A stretch of 51,127 nucleotides of DNA from Lachnospiraceae bacterium (GCA_910574745.1 CAJTCE010000028.1:1-51127); one strand, 5' to 3'. Numbered from the stretch's first letter, positions 18,006-26,527 are shown. Notes: generated from the letters alone by a model not told the origin. Translations and numbers: made by a program.

Positions 18006-18646
18006 AACTCTTTACACTTCCTTTCATACTGTTTTTGTATTATGGTTGCCATTTCCGTATTACCATTTTGATTATCTGGATGATACAACTTTATCAAAGA
18101 GTGGTATCTGGATTTTACCTCTTCCAAAGTTGATGTTCCTGCAAAAAGATCTGCTATATCTTCATCCCTAGCATTTTCAAATGCATTCTCTTTGCATTGT
18201 TTATTTTCATTTTCAGTCTTTTGACTTTTATCTTTTGATTTATAACCTGCATCAACTCCCTTATTTATTCTGTATTTTTTGGGATGTAGTTTCCAATCAA
18301 TGTATAAATATACATCTTGTGACCTGCTTTTAAGTACAAATACAATAAATTGTCTGAGGAAATTTTCTATTTTCCGGCATTCCGGAATAATCAGAATATC
18401 CAAAAAAAGCAGGATTGTAGCAGATATTCCAAAAACTATGCACTTTACAATCTTTTCGTCATTATATTTTACATAAGCTGTAATATATAAAATAATCGTT
18501 GTTAAAATCGTAGCTGCATGAAGAAAATAACCAAACATTTGGTAAACCAGGGATATAATGCAAATTGGCATATATATCACGCACAAAATAAGTAATAGAA
18601 ATATTTTAAATATACATTTTAATAAAAAAAGGATAATTTTTTTCAT
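18002..18646 (-). CDS. Membrane-anchored J-domain protein
   Basis: 214 residues. The first 105 contain three or four hydrophobic helices (for example FLLLILCVIYMPICIISLVY). A charged linker follows, and a J domain ends the protein (about 163-214) with the diagnostic HPD at 189-191 (KLYHPDNQNG). J domains recruit and stimulate Hsp70 chaperones such as DnaK. Fusion to membrane helices would place this activity at the inner face of the membrane. Four-base overlaps tie it to the genes on both sides. C-terminal J domains are less common than the N-terminal DnaJ arrangement. Confidence 0.85.
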   Translation of the reverse strand: MKKIILFLLKCIFKIFLLLILCVIYMPICIISLVYQMFGYFLHAATILTTIILYITAYVKYNDEKIVKCIVFGISATILLFLDILIIPECRKIENFLRQFIVFVLKSRSQDVYLYIDWKLHPKKYRINKGVDAGYKSKDKSQKTENENKQCKENAFENARDEDIADLFAGTSTLEEVKSRYHSLIKLYHPDNQNGNTEMATIIQKQYERKCKEL

Positions 18647-19542
18647 GTATTAATACGTTGTAAATATGTATTTAATTCTCCAAAATTAACCGGTTTATCA
18701 CACCGGTAATACCTCTCTTCAGGATACAAGTAAAGTCCTCGATCCTTTAGATAACGCTCTGCAAATACTTTTTCTACATGATGAAATCTTTCTACTTGTT
18801 TAGAAAATTTATCTATAGTTAAATCCTTATCTATATGATCATATAGTGATATAAGAGGAGTATCATATGTCTTTTTTATCAAAATAGGTAGAAACAGAAA
18901 CTCTTTAGATACAGCTGCTTTGTAGGTCTCATATTTAACTTTTTTTATTTCTATATGATTAATTAAAGATTCTTCAGCCGCCGTTTTAAATAAAAGAGAC
19001 TCATTTATTACTGCATCATTAGGAACAAGGTAATTTCCAACATACACATCCTTATCTTTTAATTCCAGAGCTTCACATACCATATCTTTATACTGCAGCC
19101 TTACAGAATTTGGCACATCCATAGGATATTCATGTCCAACTTTAAGATTATGAAAATAAAATACAACAAAAAATTGATTAAAGGATTCCTGAAAATTTGC
19201 GTTATGCCATAATTCTTTTCTTTTTTTCTCCGATAGCGATTCTGCATAAGCAATAACAGATGGACCATTATGTTCTTTGTCATTTTCTTTTAACCATTGA
19301 ACATATTCTGGAGTTAGAACAACAAATTCTATCATGGTATCTTCATTTAATTTTACTCCATTATTTTTTGCCTGGTTGCAACAGGAAACTATAATGCCAT
19401 TTAAATCACGATTAACAATGTCATATTCACTGATTTTATCAGGATACAATAAACTCCATCCTTCTCTGGAGTAGCAAATACCTGTAATAATTTTAACTTT
19501 CTTACTTACGTCTTCCTGCTTCTTTTTTTTCCAAAATAGCAA
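18643..19542 (-). CDS. Unknown soluble protein, first gene of the J-domain operon
   Basis: About 299 residues. I chose a TTG start at 19542-19540 because GGAGG lies eight bases before it; longer GTG starts overlap the ribosome binding site. The start begins MLFWKKKKQED. The protein is soluble with mixed alpha/beta character (IEFVVLTPEYVQWLKEN, FFVVFYFHNLKVGHEY) and a YYRCDKP motif near the end. No family was recognised. It overlaps the J-domain gene by four bases and is driven by the promoter at 19580-19608, so it likely expresses in fixed ratio with its partners. Confidence 0.75.
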   Translation of the reverse strand: MLFWKKKKQEDVSKKVKIITGICYSREGWSLLYPDKISEYDIVNRDLNGIIVSCCNQAKNNGVKLNEDTMIEFVVLTPEYVQWLKENDKEHNGPSVIAYAESLSEKKRKELWHNANFQESFNQFFVVFYFHNLKVGHEYPMDVPNSVRLQYKDMVCEALELKDKDVYVGNYLVPNDAVINESLLFKTAAEESLINHIEIKKVKYETYKAAVSKEFLFLPILIKKTYDTPLISLYDHIDKDLTIDKFSKQVERFHHVEKVFAERYLKDRGLYLYPEERYYRCDKPVNFGELNTYLQRINT

Positions 19543-19579
19543 TAGCAACACCTCCACTCATGTGTTTTATTTAAATTTC

Positions 19580-19608
19580 ATAATACACCAATTTTATTGT
19601 CAAGTCAA
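19580..19608 (-). promoter_or_regulatory. SigA-type promoter of the four-gene J-domain operon
   Basis: TTGACT (19608-19603) and TATTAT (19585-19580) are 17 bases apart. The transcript would start near 19573, about 30 bases before the TTG start codon. Confidence 0.7.
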
Positions 19609-19634
19609 TAAAGTGTCGGAAAATATTTATTTTG

Positions 19635-19663
19635 TTGTAATCCACTTATAATTGTGATATTAT
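19635..19663 (+). promoter_or_regulatory. Promoter of the DUF3825-HAD operon
   Basis: TTGTAA and TATTAT (19658-19663) are separated by 17 bases, and a TGA just before the -10 gives an extended -10 element. It diverges from the J-domain operon promoter 27 bases away. It also shows that translation cannot begin at the upstream in-frame GTG at 19654. Confidence 0.7.
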
Positions 19664-19707
19664 ACTTTTTAAGAATAATACACTATTTCAAAAAGGGGGG
19701 TATAGGA

Positions 19708-21027
19708 TTGGAATACAGGATCACACCAACTGTAATCATTGATGAGAAAGAAGAAATTGAATCACGAATTGCTAGAATGATGAATATTGAAACCGTCGAT
19801 TTCGATTCTATGTCACAATTTATACGTGATGAGAAGAGTACTATTTTCTATTTTGATGAGAAACTGGGGTCGAGAAGACCTGATGATGGGAAAAAAATCA
19901 AATATATTTGGTTAGATTCCGGATATAGATTGGCCAATAAAGATACATTATTTATTGCTATGATAAATTACGACGGTATATATAAAGGACATTATATAGG
20001 AACTGCAAAATATTTGGCTCGGCAGGTTGCTTCCAAAAACTTCTCTTTATCTAAGATTATATATGGCAATATAAATGAGCGTTTTCTACCAAAATATGAA
20101 CAAAAGGCAGCTAAAAGGAATACTGTCTTTTTGAAAGAACAGGACCCGCAGACTGCAGATAGATTGATTAATGGAGATAATACCAATGCGAGGAATGACC
20201 TGAAATTATTACCACAGAAAAATGAATCCTTACATAGAATAAACACCGATGATTTTGAACTGGAATGTAAAGACACATACAAACGGGAAATATATTCGGT
20301 AACAAAAGAAATTTATGACCAATTATTATTGCCTAATTTACGAACCATAGAAGGATTAGACAGATATTTAAAAGATATTGGTTCTATAATGAACAGATAT
20401 GTAAAAGAACAGCGTCAAGAATATTATGTTATCAATAAGATAAAGAGTATCATAATAAATACAGGATTAATGGATAATTTTGGTAATGACATTCTTTTAT
20501 TGTATAAGTACATAATAGCCCATAATAATTACAGACCTTATAGTGTTATCAGATCTAAAAAAGATTTTCTGACAGAAAATTTTACCAAAGAAGATTGTTC
20601 CCGGGAAATAAAACCGGTTCAATTTATGGCTGATGGTGAAAGAGGATTTTCTCCATTAATGAATGATTTTGATATTGATTATAATACCTTGACACACATT
20701 ATTGAAGAAAATAAAGCAAGATTTCCCGAAAATGTTTACAATATGCCATCCAACAACATTGCATCAAAAATAAAAGATGCCCTTAAACGTGGGCTTAAAA
20801 TGCAGCAACGGGATGGTTCATATGCTAAACCAATCTATTCCGGAAAAAGAGATAGTATTTCATGGCTCATTCCATTACATATAAACAGCGAACTATCTGA
20901 TGAACCTGAATTAGTTCTTGTTTTAAGAAAGACGGGAGAGTTTTATGAAATTAAAACAGCTTTACCTTATGATGACATTATTAAAGATAAAATAACTTCT
21001 TTGTCTTTATATAACAGATTCTGGTAA
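19708..21027 (+). CDS. DUF3825-like protein
   Basis: 439 residues from a TTG start, chosen because a GGGGGG site lies seven bases upstream and an earlier in-frame start falls inside the promoter. The C-terminal third (HIIEENKARFPENVYNMPS near residue 335, then WLIPLHINSELSDEPELVLV) resembles the DUF3825 family, whose function is unknown. In the conserved ending the usual aromatic pocket residues are kept (FYEIKTALPYDD). The N-terminal part is unassigned; it includes a run YIWLDSGYRL and a helical middle. It leads a plus-strand operon with three small genes. Confidence 0.75.
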   Translation: MEYRITPTVIIDEKEEIESRIARMMNIETVDFDSMSQFIRDEKSTIFYFDEKLGSRRPDDGKKIKYIWLDSGYRLANKDTLFIAMINYDGIYKGHYIGTAKYLARQVASKNFSLSKIIYGNINERFLPKYEQKAAKRNTVFLKEQDPQTADRLINGDNTNARNDLKLLPQKNESLHRINTDDFELECKDTYKREIYSVTKEIYDQLLLPNLRTIEGLDRYLKDIGSIMNRYVKEQRQEYYVINKIKSIIINTGLMDNFGNDILLLYKYIIAHNNYRPYSVIRSKKDFLTENFTKEDCSREIKPVQFMADGERGFSPLMNDFDIDYNTLTHIIEENKARFPENVYNMPSNNIASKIKDALKRGLKMQQRDGSYAKPIYSGKRDSISWLIPLHINSELSDEPELVLVLRKTGEFYEIKTALPYDDIIKDKITSLSLYNRFW

Positions 21028-21058
21028 ATATAAAATAATAAGAAAAGAGGATAAGGCT

Positions 21059-21205
21059 ATGATTAATAACGCAATTTTATTAGAAGAGTGGGAAAAGGTA
21101 TGTTTACCGTTCAGAGAAGCAGCAAAAAGAAATAGAGAAATTGAGCAGAAGAAATTACTGGAACAAAAAGAAACTGTTTTAGAAGAAGGTACTGAAGATG
21201 AATGA
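21059..21205 (+). CDS. Small charged protein (48 residues)
   Basis: A short gene with an AGAAAAGAGGA site eight bases before the ATG. It encodes a soluble, helical, strongly charged peptide (KRNREIEQKKLLEQKE) likely to form a coiled coil. Its stop overlaps the start of the HAD-like gene by eight bases, which suggests translational coupling. No family is recognised. It may be a small partner or regulator of its neighbours. Confidence 0.65.
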   Translation: MINNAILLEEWEKVCLPFREAAKRNREIEQKKLLEQKETVLEEGTEDE

Positions 21206-21713
21206 AGAGAGAGATATTAATCAAATAATTAATGATGGTACAATAACAAAAGAAATAATAGCTGGAAAATACATATTTTGGGATATAGATGGAACATTAG
21301 CACCATATCGTTTTAATGACCACATAGCAGACCCGGACGGAAGCGATAATGGTATATCTTTACAGGAGATTAACGACGGTGTATTTATAACCAGAAAACC
21401 TTCTTCACATATGCAAAAGATAATTACCTCTTGTAATGCAAAAGAACATATTATTGTCAGTCATTGTCAAAATAAAAAAGAAAAGGATGATAAAGAAATA
21501 TGGTTAAATGATAATTACCCCTTGATTCGAAAAAGATTATTGATTCCAGTAAATTCTTCAAAAGCAGATGCCATAATAGAATATTGTCAGATTTCACAGA
21601 TACCTTTGAAAAATATTATCTATGTAGATGATGTTTTATCCTTCTTGAGAGAGGCTGAAAGAAAAGGTATTTCTTCATATCATATCAGTAGTTTTTTAGA
21701 TTATGATATATAA
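21198..21713 (+). CDS. HAD-like phosphatase
   Basis: 171 residues with HAD superfamily motifs: motif I FWDIDGTLAPY (about 29-39) with the nucleophile Asp and general acid Asp, motif II-like HIIVSHCQ near residue 82, a Lys before motif IV, and IIYVDD near residue 142. HAD enzymes dephosphorylate metabolites or, in phages, nucleic-acid ends and nucleotides. The cap is small. The substrate cannot be told. It overlaps both neighbouring small genes and sits in one operon with the DUF3825-like gene, so a joint task is likely. Confidence 0.85.
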   Translation: MNEERDINQIINDGTITKEIIAGKYIFWDIDGTLAPYRFNDHIADPDGSDNGISLQEINDGVFITRKPSSHMQKIITSCNAKEHIIVSHCQNKKEKDDKEIWLNDNYPLIRKRLLIPVNSSKADAIIEYCQISQIPLKNIIYVDDVLSFLREAERKGISSYHISSFLDYDI

Positions 21714-21849
21714 TCAATTTACTAATTTCATTTGCAATGTAAAAAATGAACCGTCAACTAGGTTGGGGGAGTATAAAGAGTCTATAGAAAAATATTATAA
21801 AGAATACCGAACATTGCAAAAAACAGGAAAATATGATAGAATCTTATAA
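21703..21849 (+). CDS. Small protein (48 residues) overlapping the HAD gene
   Basis: The ATG lies 11 bases inside the end of the HAD-like gene, in another frame, typical of translational coupling. The product starts MIYNQFTNFICNVK, then a charged helix (YKESIEKYYKEYRTLQKT). It is followed by an intrinsic terminator 36 bases downstream, which marks the operon end. No family was recognised, and no strong ribosome binding site is visible apart from the coupling. Confidence 0.5.
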   Translation: MIYNQFTNFICNVKNEPSTRLGEYKESIEKYYKEYRTLQKTGKYDRIL

Positions 21850-21884
21850 ATTTGTGGGAAAAAGTTTGTAATGGGATATTTGTT

Positions 21885-21912
21885 AAAAGATATGTGTATG
21901 CATATCTTTTTT
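21885..21912 (+). terminator. Intrinsic terminator ending the DUF3825-HAD operon
   Basis: AAAAGATATG and CATATCTTTT form a ten-pair stem with a six-base loop, followed by TTAT. It fits the end of the plus-strand operon. Confidence 0.8.
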
Positions 21913-21924
21913 ATACAAAATGAA

Positions 21925-21953
21925 TTGTAGATATTTGATAAACGGCATATAAT
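21925..21953 (+). promoter_or_regulatory. SigA-type promoter upstream of the Rpn-type nuclease gene
   Basis: TTGTAG (21925-21930) and TATAAT (21948-21953) are 17 bases apart. A leader of about 190 bases follows, with a short hairpin GGTCATTTTTTGACC near 22004-22018 and no ORF. Between 21850 and 22153 I see only the preceding terminator, this promoter and the leader. Confidence 0.65.
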
Positions 21954-22153
21954 AGTAATATAAATATTGTGCGTTTTGTTTTCAAATAACGAAAATAAGC
22001 AGGTCATTTTTTGACCGGGAACAAAAGACAGCAATTCATCATTTTATATCATAATAAAAGGAGTATATCCTTTGATAGAAGGTATTTTCAGGGATATGCT
22101 CAGATGTGGCAGCTTTCCCTGTTTATATATAATGATAGGGAAAGGAGAAGGTT

Positions 22154-22963
22154 ATGACAGAAAAGAAAACAAGAAAAACTGAAGCAGAGCAATTAGAGAT
22201 TGTCGCAAAGTTACGTCCTATCGACGATGCTTTCTTTGAAAAACTGATGGAGGATCCGGATGCATGCGAAGAAATTTTGCAGGTTATCATGGATAATCCG
22301 GAGTTAAGAATCAAAAGAGAAACCCTTGTCGGGCAGAAAAGTATCAAAAACCTTGTAAACAGGTCCGTCCGGGTAGATGCATATGTGGAAGGGCAGGAAG
22401 AAGAGGTATTTAACATTGAAGTTCAGAAAGAGGACAATGACAACCATGTTAAACGTGTCAGGTATAATGCATCTGCTATTACAGTAAATAGGTCAGAACC
22501 CGGCGACAGGTTTGAACATGTGCAGGAAGTCTATGTAATTTACATTTCCAAATTTGATGTACTTGGGAATGGGCTTACCATCAGCCATGTAGAAATGATG
22601 TGCAAGGAAACAAGAAAACCGATTCATGACGGTTTACATGAGATTTATGTAAATACTGAAGTGAAAAGTAACAGTAAAGTATCACGCTTAATGGAATGGT
22701 TTCTAAAAACGGATATGGACGATCCAGAGTTTCCCAGAATGTCCAGCCGTATACATGAAATCAAGCATAATCCAAAGGAGGTAGGTACCATGTGCGAATT
22801 AATTGAAGAATATGCAGCAAAAAGAGCTGATCAGGCAGCTATCCAGGCAGCTATTAAAACGGCCCGTAAATGTGGTGCTGCTGATGATATGATTGCTGAA
22901 ATTTTAAAAACAGAGTATGGAGTACAGGATTCTGAAATAGAAACTTATCTCTCCGAAAACTAG
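22154..22963 (+). CDS. Rpn-family PD-(D/E)XK nuclease / recombination-promoting nuclease
   Basis: 269 residues, close to family size. The PD-(D/E)XK site is visible: Asp75 (RVDAYVEG) and Glu89-Val-Gln91 (FNIEVQKED). The N-terminal LRPIDDAFFEKLMEDP and the ending rich in Ala and Lys are typical. These proteins are annotated as PD-(D/E)XK nuclease family transposases; the E. coli Rpn proteins cut DNA and stimulate recombination, and some act in phage defence. They are abundant and often stand alone in Lachnospiraceae genomes. An AAAGGAGAAGG site precedes the ATG. The gene is flanked by its own promoter and terminator and codes on the plus strand as a monocistronic unit. Confidence 0.9.
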   Translation: MTEKKTRKTEAEQLEIVAKLRPIDDAFFEKLMEDPDACEEILQVIMDNPELRIKRETLVGQKSIKNLVNRSVRVDAYVEGQEEEVFNIEVQKEDNDNHVKRVRYNASAITVNRSEPGDRFEHVQEVYVIYISKFDVLGNGLTISHVEMMCKETRKPIHDGLHEIYVNTEVKSNSKVSRLMEWFLKTDMDDPEFPRMSSRIHEIKHNPKEVGTMCELIEEYAAKRADQAAIQAAIKTARKCGAADDMIAEILKTEYGVQDSEIETYLSEN

Positions 22964-22980
22964 AAATGTCATATCCTTAA

Positions 22981-23012
22981 GAAAGCTCTTCTCGGAAGAG
23001 CTTTCTTTTTGT
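22981..23012 (+). terminator. Intrinsic terminator after the Rpn-type gene
   Basis: GAAAGCTCTT and AAGAGCTTTC form a ten-pair stem with a five-base loop and a following TTTTTG. It lies 17 bases after the stop codon. Confidence 0.9.
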
Positions 23013-23096
23013 AGCTGCATTTCTTTTAATTAAGTGCAACACTAACAACTCATCAGAGTTATCATAACGGGGTGTTTCATAGGATTTGAAAAAATA

Positions 23097-23720
23097 CTAT
23101 TCTATCTCATACTCATCTATTGAGGAAATTCCTAAATTGTATTTTTCAAGCAAAAATAATGAATTGGCTAAAGAAAGGATATTATAATTATGTTCTACCT
23201 TAGCAAAATGAAGCTCTGCTACAAAATTTTCCCTATAATCTCCATGATTACACAAAGGGAGTAAAATACCATTATCCAATCTGGACAAAAGCTTATCCTT
23301 TTTAGAGGGGTCATCTTCATAAGTCTTATGAATGTAATTTCGGATAAAACTTCTTAATAAAGATAAACCAACGGTAACGGCAATCTGTTCATTAAAACAT
23401 AAATAATTACCTTTTTCAATTTCATTTTTCGGAATATTATAGCTGAGAACATCCGCCTGTAAGATTGCATAAATATAACAGGCACAGGTTTTATGTCTGT
23501 CAAGCTTACCATCAGAATGCTTCATATAGTGCATTTTACACCAATAATTTAGAGCTTTGTATTTATCCCATATTAAACTTCTTGCATCGGGTCTGCAATA
23601 AACCCCCATACTCTTAGATATATATGATTTAATGCTAGGAAAAATTAGTGTTTCCCAAATTCTATCATAACTTTGCTGGCTTGGTTCCAAAACTGGTACA
23701 TTAATGATTCGTTCCGTCAT
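23097..23720 (-). CDS. Hypothetical protein, last gene of a membrane operon
   Basis: 207 residues, soluble. A run KLDRHKTCACYIYAILQADVL (about 72-92) resembles a DRHK motif seen in clostridial mobile-element proteins of unknown function. The rest is helical with HYMKHSDG and LHFAKVEHNYNILSLANSLF. It overlaps the upstream small membrane protein gene by 20 bases, so translation is coupled. It is the third and last gene of the operon that starts at 24451. No enzyme signature is evident. Confidence 0.7.
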   Translation of the reverse strand: MTERIINVPVLEPSQQSYDRIWETLIFPSIKSYISKSMGVYCRPDARSLIWDKYKALNYWCKMHYMKHSDGKLDRHKTCACYIYAILQADVLSYNIPKNEIEKGNYLCFNEQIAVTVGLSLLRSFIRNYIHKTYEDDPSKKDKLLSRLDNGILLPLCNHGDYRENFVAELHFAKVEHNYNILSLANSLFLLEKYNLGISSIDEYEIE

Positions 23721-23934
23721 TGTCTAAACCGCTCCATATATTTGTAAGCTTGAGGTCATGTTCTGTTACATAGTCAATATCCGAATCTCCATTATCAACG
23801 TAACCTTGAATAGGGGGTAATTGCACAGCAATTTTTGCATCTTTTCCAAACAAAACCAAAAAAACAATAACTGCAATTATAAATAACACTACCATGGAAA
23901 TTAATAAAATTCCAATATTCGTATGCATGAGCAT
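23701..23934 (-). CDS. Small single-pass membrane protein (77 residues)
   Basis: One long hydrophobic helix near the N terminus (ILLISMVVLFIIAVIVFLVL, about residues 9-28) is followed by a polar acidic tail. The layout suggests an N-out or N-in type anchor with the tail in the cytosol or outside. The gene lies between a four-helix membrane protein gene and an overlapping soluble protein gene. I recognise no family. It may scaffold its operon partners at the membrane. Confidence 0.7.
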   Translation of the reverse strand: MLMHTNIGILLISMVVLFIIAVIVFLVLFGKDAKIAVQLPPIQGYVDNGDSDIDYVTEHDLKLTNIWSGLDNDGTNH

Positions 23935-23950
23935 AGAAAATAATCCTCCT

Positions 23951-24451
23951 TTATTTATTAGTTTTCTTTTTAGTTTTATCAGAATTAAAAAGACCTAATA
24001 ATTGTTTTGATCTTTTAATTTTTTCAATTAACCAAATTACATTCGCCATATCAATAATTACTAAAAAAACTGCAAGGAAAAATAAAACCACGGGAAATAT
24101 CAATGATGTACCATTATTGACTGTCCCAATTGTATTGGATGATAAAGAAATTGTGCTATTTGTACTCGGATTGTGTATAGCAATTGACATTATACATAGA
24201 CTTGAAAGTATTGCATTATCAAAAATTCCTAAAGAAAACAAAATATGCATTTTACTATTATCTGTTGAAACAAAAGATTCAATATTATCAATAAGTTTTC
24301 CTAATGAAAATACAAATAAAGTAATATATAATGAATTATCATCTGGTTTAAAAACAACTGATACTGTAACTAGAACAGACATCATTGCTACACTTAACTT
24401 AATTAAAGCGGTTTTCAATATATCATTTGTACGGTAATCAACATACTCCAT
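23951..24451 (-). CDS. Multi-pass membrane protein
   Basis: 166 residues with about four hydrophobic segments: ALIKLSVAMMSVLVTVSVVF, LYITLFVFSLGKLI, ILSSLCIMSIAI and LIFPVVLFFLAVFLVIIDM. The tail is Lys-rich (KTKKKTNK). A Ser/Asn/Thr-rich loop (NPSTNSTISLSSNTIG) probably faces outward. It is the first gene of the operon driven by the promoter at 24522-24550. No ribosome binding site stronger than a weak purine stretch is seen. Function unknown. Confidence 0.7.
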   Translation of the reverse strand: MEYVDYRTNDILKTALIKLSVAMMSVLVTVSVVFKPDDNSLYITLFVFSLGKLIDNIESFVSTDNSKMHILFSLGIFDNAILSSLCIMSIAIHNPSTNSTISLSSNTIGTVNNGTSLIFPVVLFFLAVFLVIIDMANVIWLIEKIKRSKQLLGLFNSDKTKKKTNK

Positions 24452-24521
24452 TTGTATATTCTATTCCTTAATTGAAAATTTAAGGCTTTTCCCCTGTAAT
24501 TGTTTTAATAATATTTTTACC

Positions 24522-24550
24522 ATTATATAGGTAATTATATCAATTGTCAA
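24522..24550 (-). promoter_or_regulatory. Consensus SigA promoter of the membrane operon
   Basis: TTGACA (24550-24545) and TATAAT (24527-24522) are separated by 17 bases, a perfect consensus match. The leader before the first gene is about 65 bases. The stretch from 24452 to 24797 otherwise holds only the divergent XRE promoter. Confidence 0.85.
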
Positions 24551-24736
24551 ATAAAACACCTAAAATACGCTGTAAATCATAATTTTTATATATTAGGAAT
24601 CATTCAGCATTTCCTATTAGTACTGGCGACGCAACTAATATTCTACCAATACTTTTAAAAAATGTAAAGGATTAATTATAAAACTTAAGAGAAAATTTGA
24701 GAGAAAAAATCAGAATAAATGTCATTTTAAATATAT

Positions 24737-24765
24737 TTGACATAAAACAACATAAATATTATTAT
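24737..24765 (+). promoter_or_regulatory. SigA-type promoter of the XRE regulator gene
   Basis: TTGACA (24737-24742) and TATTAT (24760-24765) are 17 bases apart. It lies 33 bases before the ATG, with GAAGGAGGA as ribosome binding site. It diverges from the membrane operon promoter, so the regulator may act on both. Confidence 0.7.
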
Positions 24766-24797
24766 AATAATAATTGTTATAGAAGGAGGACTCATAA

Positions 24798-25859
24798 ATG
24801 TCGTTAGAGAACCTTTTACCAAAATATAAGGCTGCTTTAAAAGTTGTTGTTACACAATTAAAGGAAGAACACAATATGACTCAAATGAAGATAATTGAAA
24901 AATGCAAAGCAAACGGATTACATATGTCTCAATCAACAATTTCTGACATTATTAATGAAAGGTGTAATCCCAGCCTATCTACTTTAATAGCAATTGCGAG
25001 CACTTTTGATACTAGTGTAAAAGAACTTTTTACAATGTTAGATAATGTAATAGAAGATAAGAGCGGAGAAGAATACAATATACCTAAACCACAGTCTTCT
25101 AAATTAATAGTTGATCCTGAAGATGATGCCTTTTCAGGATTTCTCGGGAGCTTTTATACCTACTTTTTTCGAACTACAGGTAATACCGAAAAAATTGTAA
25201 GAGGATATTTAAATTTTGAGCCTTCAGAGGATAAAAAAAGATGTATTGCTTGCTTAAGAATAAAAACTGGTAATATTATACAGGAAAGTGATATCAAAAA
25301 AGAAGAAGTTGAAAAAGAATATACCGGGGAATTAGTTATATCAGAAAGTATGAGAGTTGCCTATGTCTATCTTTTAAATCAAAGAGCAGGAGAGATATGC
25401 ATGATTACTTTTCGACATTGGTATAATATAACAGGTTCACTAAAATGTACCATGGCCTGTGCAATCACTACTTCTTCCGGGGCAAATAAGCTTCCTACAA
25501 TTCATAGAATATGTTTGTCCAGGAATAAAATTTCCTCTGAAAGAATGAAATTAGTAAAAGGCCAGATGCTGATGAATGATTCAAATATAATTCTTACAGA
25601 AAATCAAATGAAAGTATTATTAAGTGACGAAAATATCCCAGATACTTTTAAGGAACTACTTAATCAGTGTTTTCAAAAGGATAAATGTATATATATTCAA
25701 GAATCGTCTTTATATGACATGAATTTGAGCGAAGAAGAACAAATAAAATGGATATCTTATACTCGTGCACATTCTTCAGTGCCTAAATATAACAAAATAA
25801 GCCGCCGAACCGAAGAATCCTTATATAGTTTACTTGAAAAAGATGATAATATTGTGTAG
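24798..25859 (+). CDS. XRE-type helix-turn-helix regulator with large C-terminal domain
   Basis: 353 residues. The N-terminal 80 contain a helix-turn-helix (MTQMKIIEKCKANG ... MSQSTISDIINERCNPSLSTL), the DNA-binding part of XRE repressors. The following 270 residues are an unassigned mixed domain (GSFYTYFFRTTGNTEKIVRG, RHWYNITGSLKCTMACAITT), perhaps a sensor. It is preceded by a promoter and followed within 65 bases by the DUF2442 gene. A single regulator with a large effector part next to a divergent operon is a common arrangement, so autoregulation is plausible but no operator repeats were identified. Confidence 0.8.
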   Translation: MSLENLLPKYKAALKVVVTQLKEEHNMTQMKIIEKCKANGLHMSQSTISDIINERCNPSLSTLIAIASTFDTSVKELFTMLDNVIEDKSGEEYNIPKPQSSKLIVDPEDDAFSGFLGSFYTYFFRTTGNTEKIVRGYLNFEPSEDKKRCIACLRIKTGNIIQESDIKKEEVEKEYTGELVISESMRVAYVYLLNQRAGEICMITFRHWYNITGSLKCTMACAITTSSGANKLPTIHRICLSRNKISSERMKLVKGQMLMNDSNIILTENQMKVLLSDENIPDTFKELLNQCFQKDKCIYIQESSLYDMNLSEEEQIKWISYTRAHSSVPKYNKISRRTEESLYSLLEKDDNIV

Positions 25860-25921
25860 TGGGAGAGCAATAATAAGAATTTGAAAAATTGAAATTAGAG
25901 AAATATCAAGGAGATTTATGT

Positions 25922-26203
25922 ATGTACATTAAAAATAATATATGTTATGCAGAAGAAGATTCTAATGAGATACGGATCATTGCTGCAGAACCATACAAAG
26001 ATAGAATTTTACTTGTAACATTTAAATCTGGGGAAAAACGATTGTTTGACACATCTTTAATAACAGGTCCTGCATTTGAAATATTAAAAGATGAACAAAT
26101 ATTTAATGATTTTTCTATTTTTCATGGTACAATTTCATGGCTAAATGGAATAATTGATATTGCTCCAGAAACTGTATATTATAAAAGTGTTGTATTTACA
26201 TGA
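25922..26203 (+). CDS. DUF2442-like protein
   Basis: 93 residues from the ATG at 25922, chosen because AAGGAG lies nine bases upstream. The pattern VTFKSGEKRLFDTSLITGPA ... FNDFSIFHGTISWLNGIIDI ... ETVYY fits DUF2442, a small beta-rich family often found beside DUF4160 genes and toxin-antitoxin modules. No DUF4160 partner is seen here. It is probably co-transcribed with the XRE regulator. Biochemical role unknown. Confidence 0.85.
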   Translation: MYIKNNICYAEEDSNEIRIIAAEPYKDRILLVTFKSGEKRLFDTSLITGPAFEILKDEQIFNDFSIFHGTISWLNGIIDIAPETVYYKSVVFT

Positions 26204-26498
26204 ATGAAATTCAAGTGAAATGTATAAAAAAATAGAAGAAAATATTAATAAGATAGCTTTGGTAAAACTGCTGATTTTTGAAAATACAATGGCTCATATT
26301 TTATAATAAGCAAAGCAAAATGATTAGATACTTTCAGATGCTATCTAGGATGTTTATATGGCGCCAAATTTGAATCAAAGAATATATTCCACACAAATAC
26401 ACATGTTTTAAAGTATCAGCCCTAATTGAGGGAAATAAAGCCACTAAGTGAATTGTGCATATTTAACAAATATAGAAAATTGCCAATTTAGAACAGTC
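26204..26498. other. Non-coding stretch before the toxin-antitoxin cassette
   Basis: No open frame with a start and ribosome binding site was found on either strand, and I see no clear hairpins. Translated fragments interrupted by stops suggest possible relic coding sequence, but I could not tie them to any family. Confidence 0.5.
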
Positions 26499-26527
26499 TT
26501 GCGCCCGTATTTTTATAGTATTATAAT
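26499..26527 (+). promoter_or_regulatory. Probable toxin mRNA promoter
   Basis: TTGCGC (26499-26504) and TATAAT (26522-26527) are 17 bases apart. A second TATAAT (26548-26553) lies in the left inverted repeat and may act as an alternative, but its -35 is poor. Either gives a structured 5' leader of 60 to 90 bases before the toxin ATG. Confidence 0.55.

Noticed and set aside
19654-19707. Upstream GTG start for the DUF3825-like gene
   Set aside because: It lies in the promoter -10 region, upstream of the predicted transcription start; the TTG at 19708 has a good ribosome binding site.
24117-24437. A 106-residue plus-strand frame opposite the membrane protein gene
   Set aside because: The minus-strand frame has a consensus promoter and plausible membrane segments; the plus frame has no ribosome binding site.
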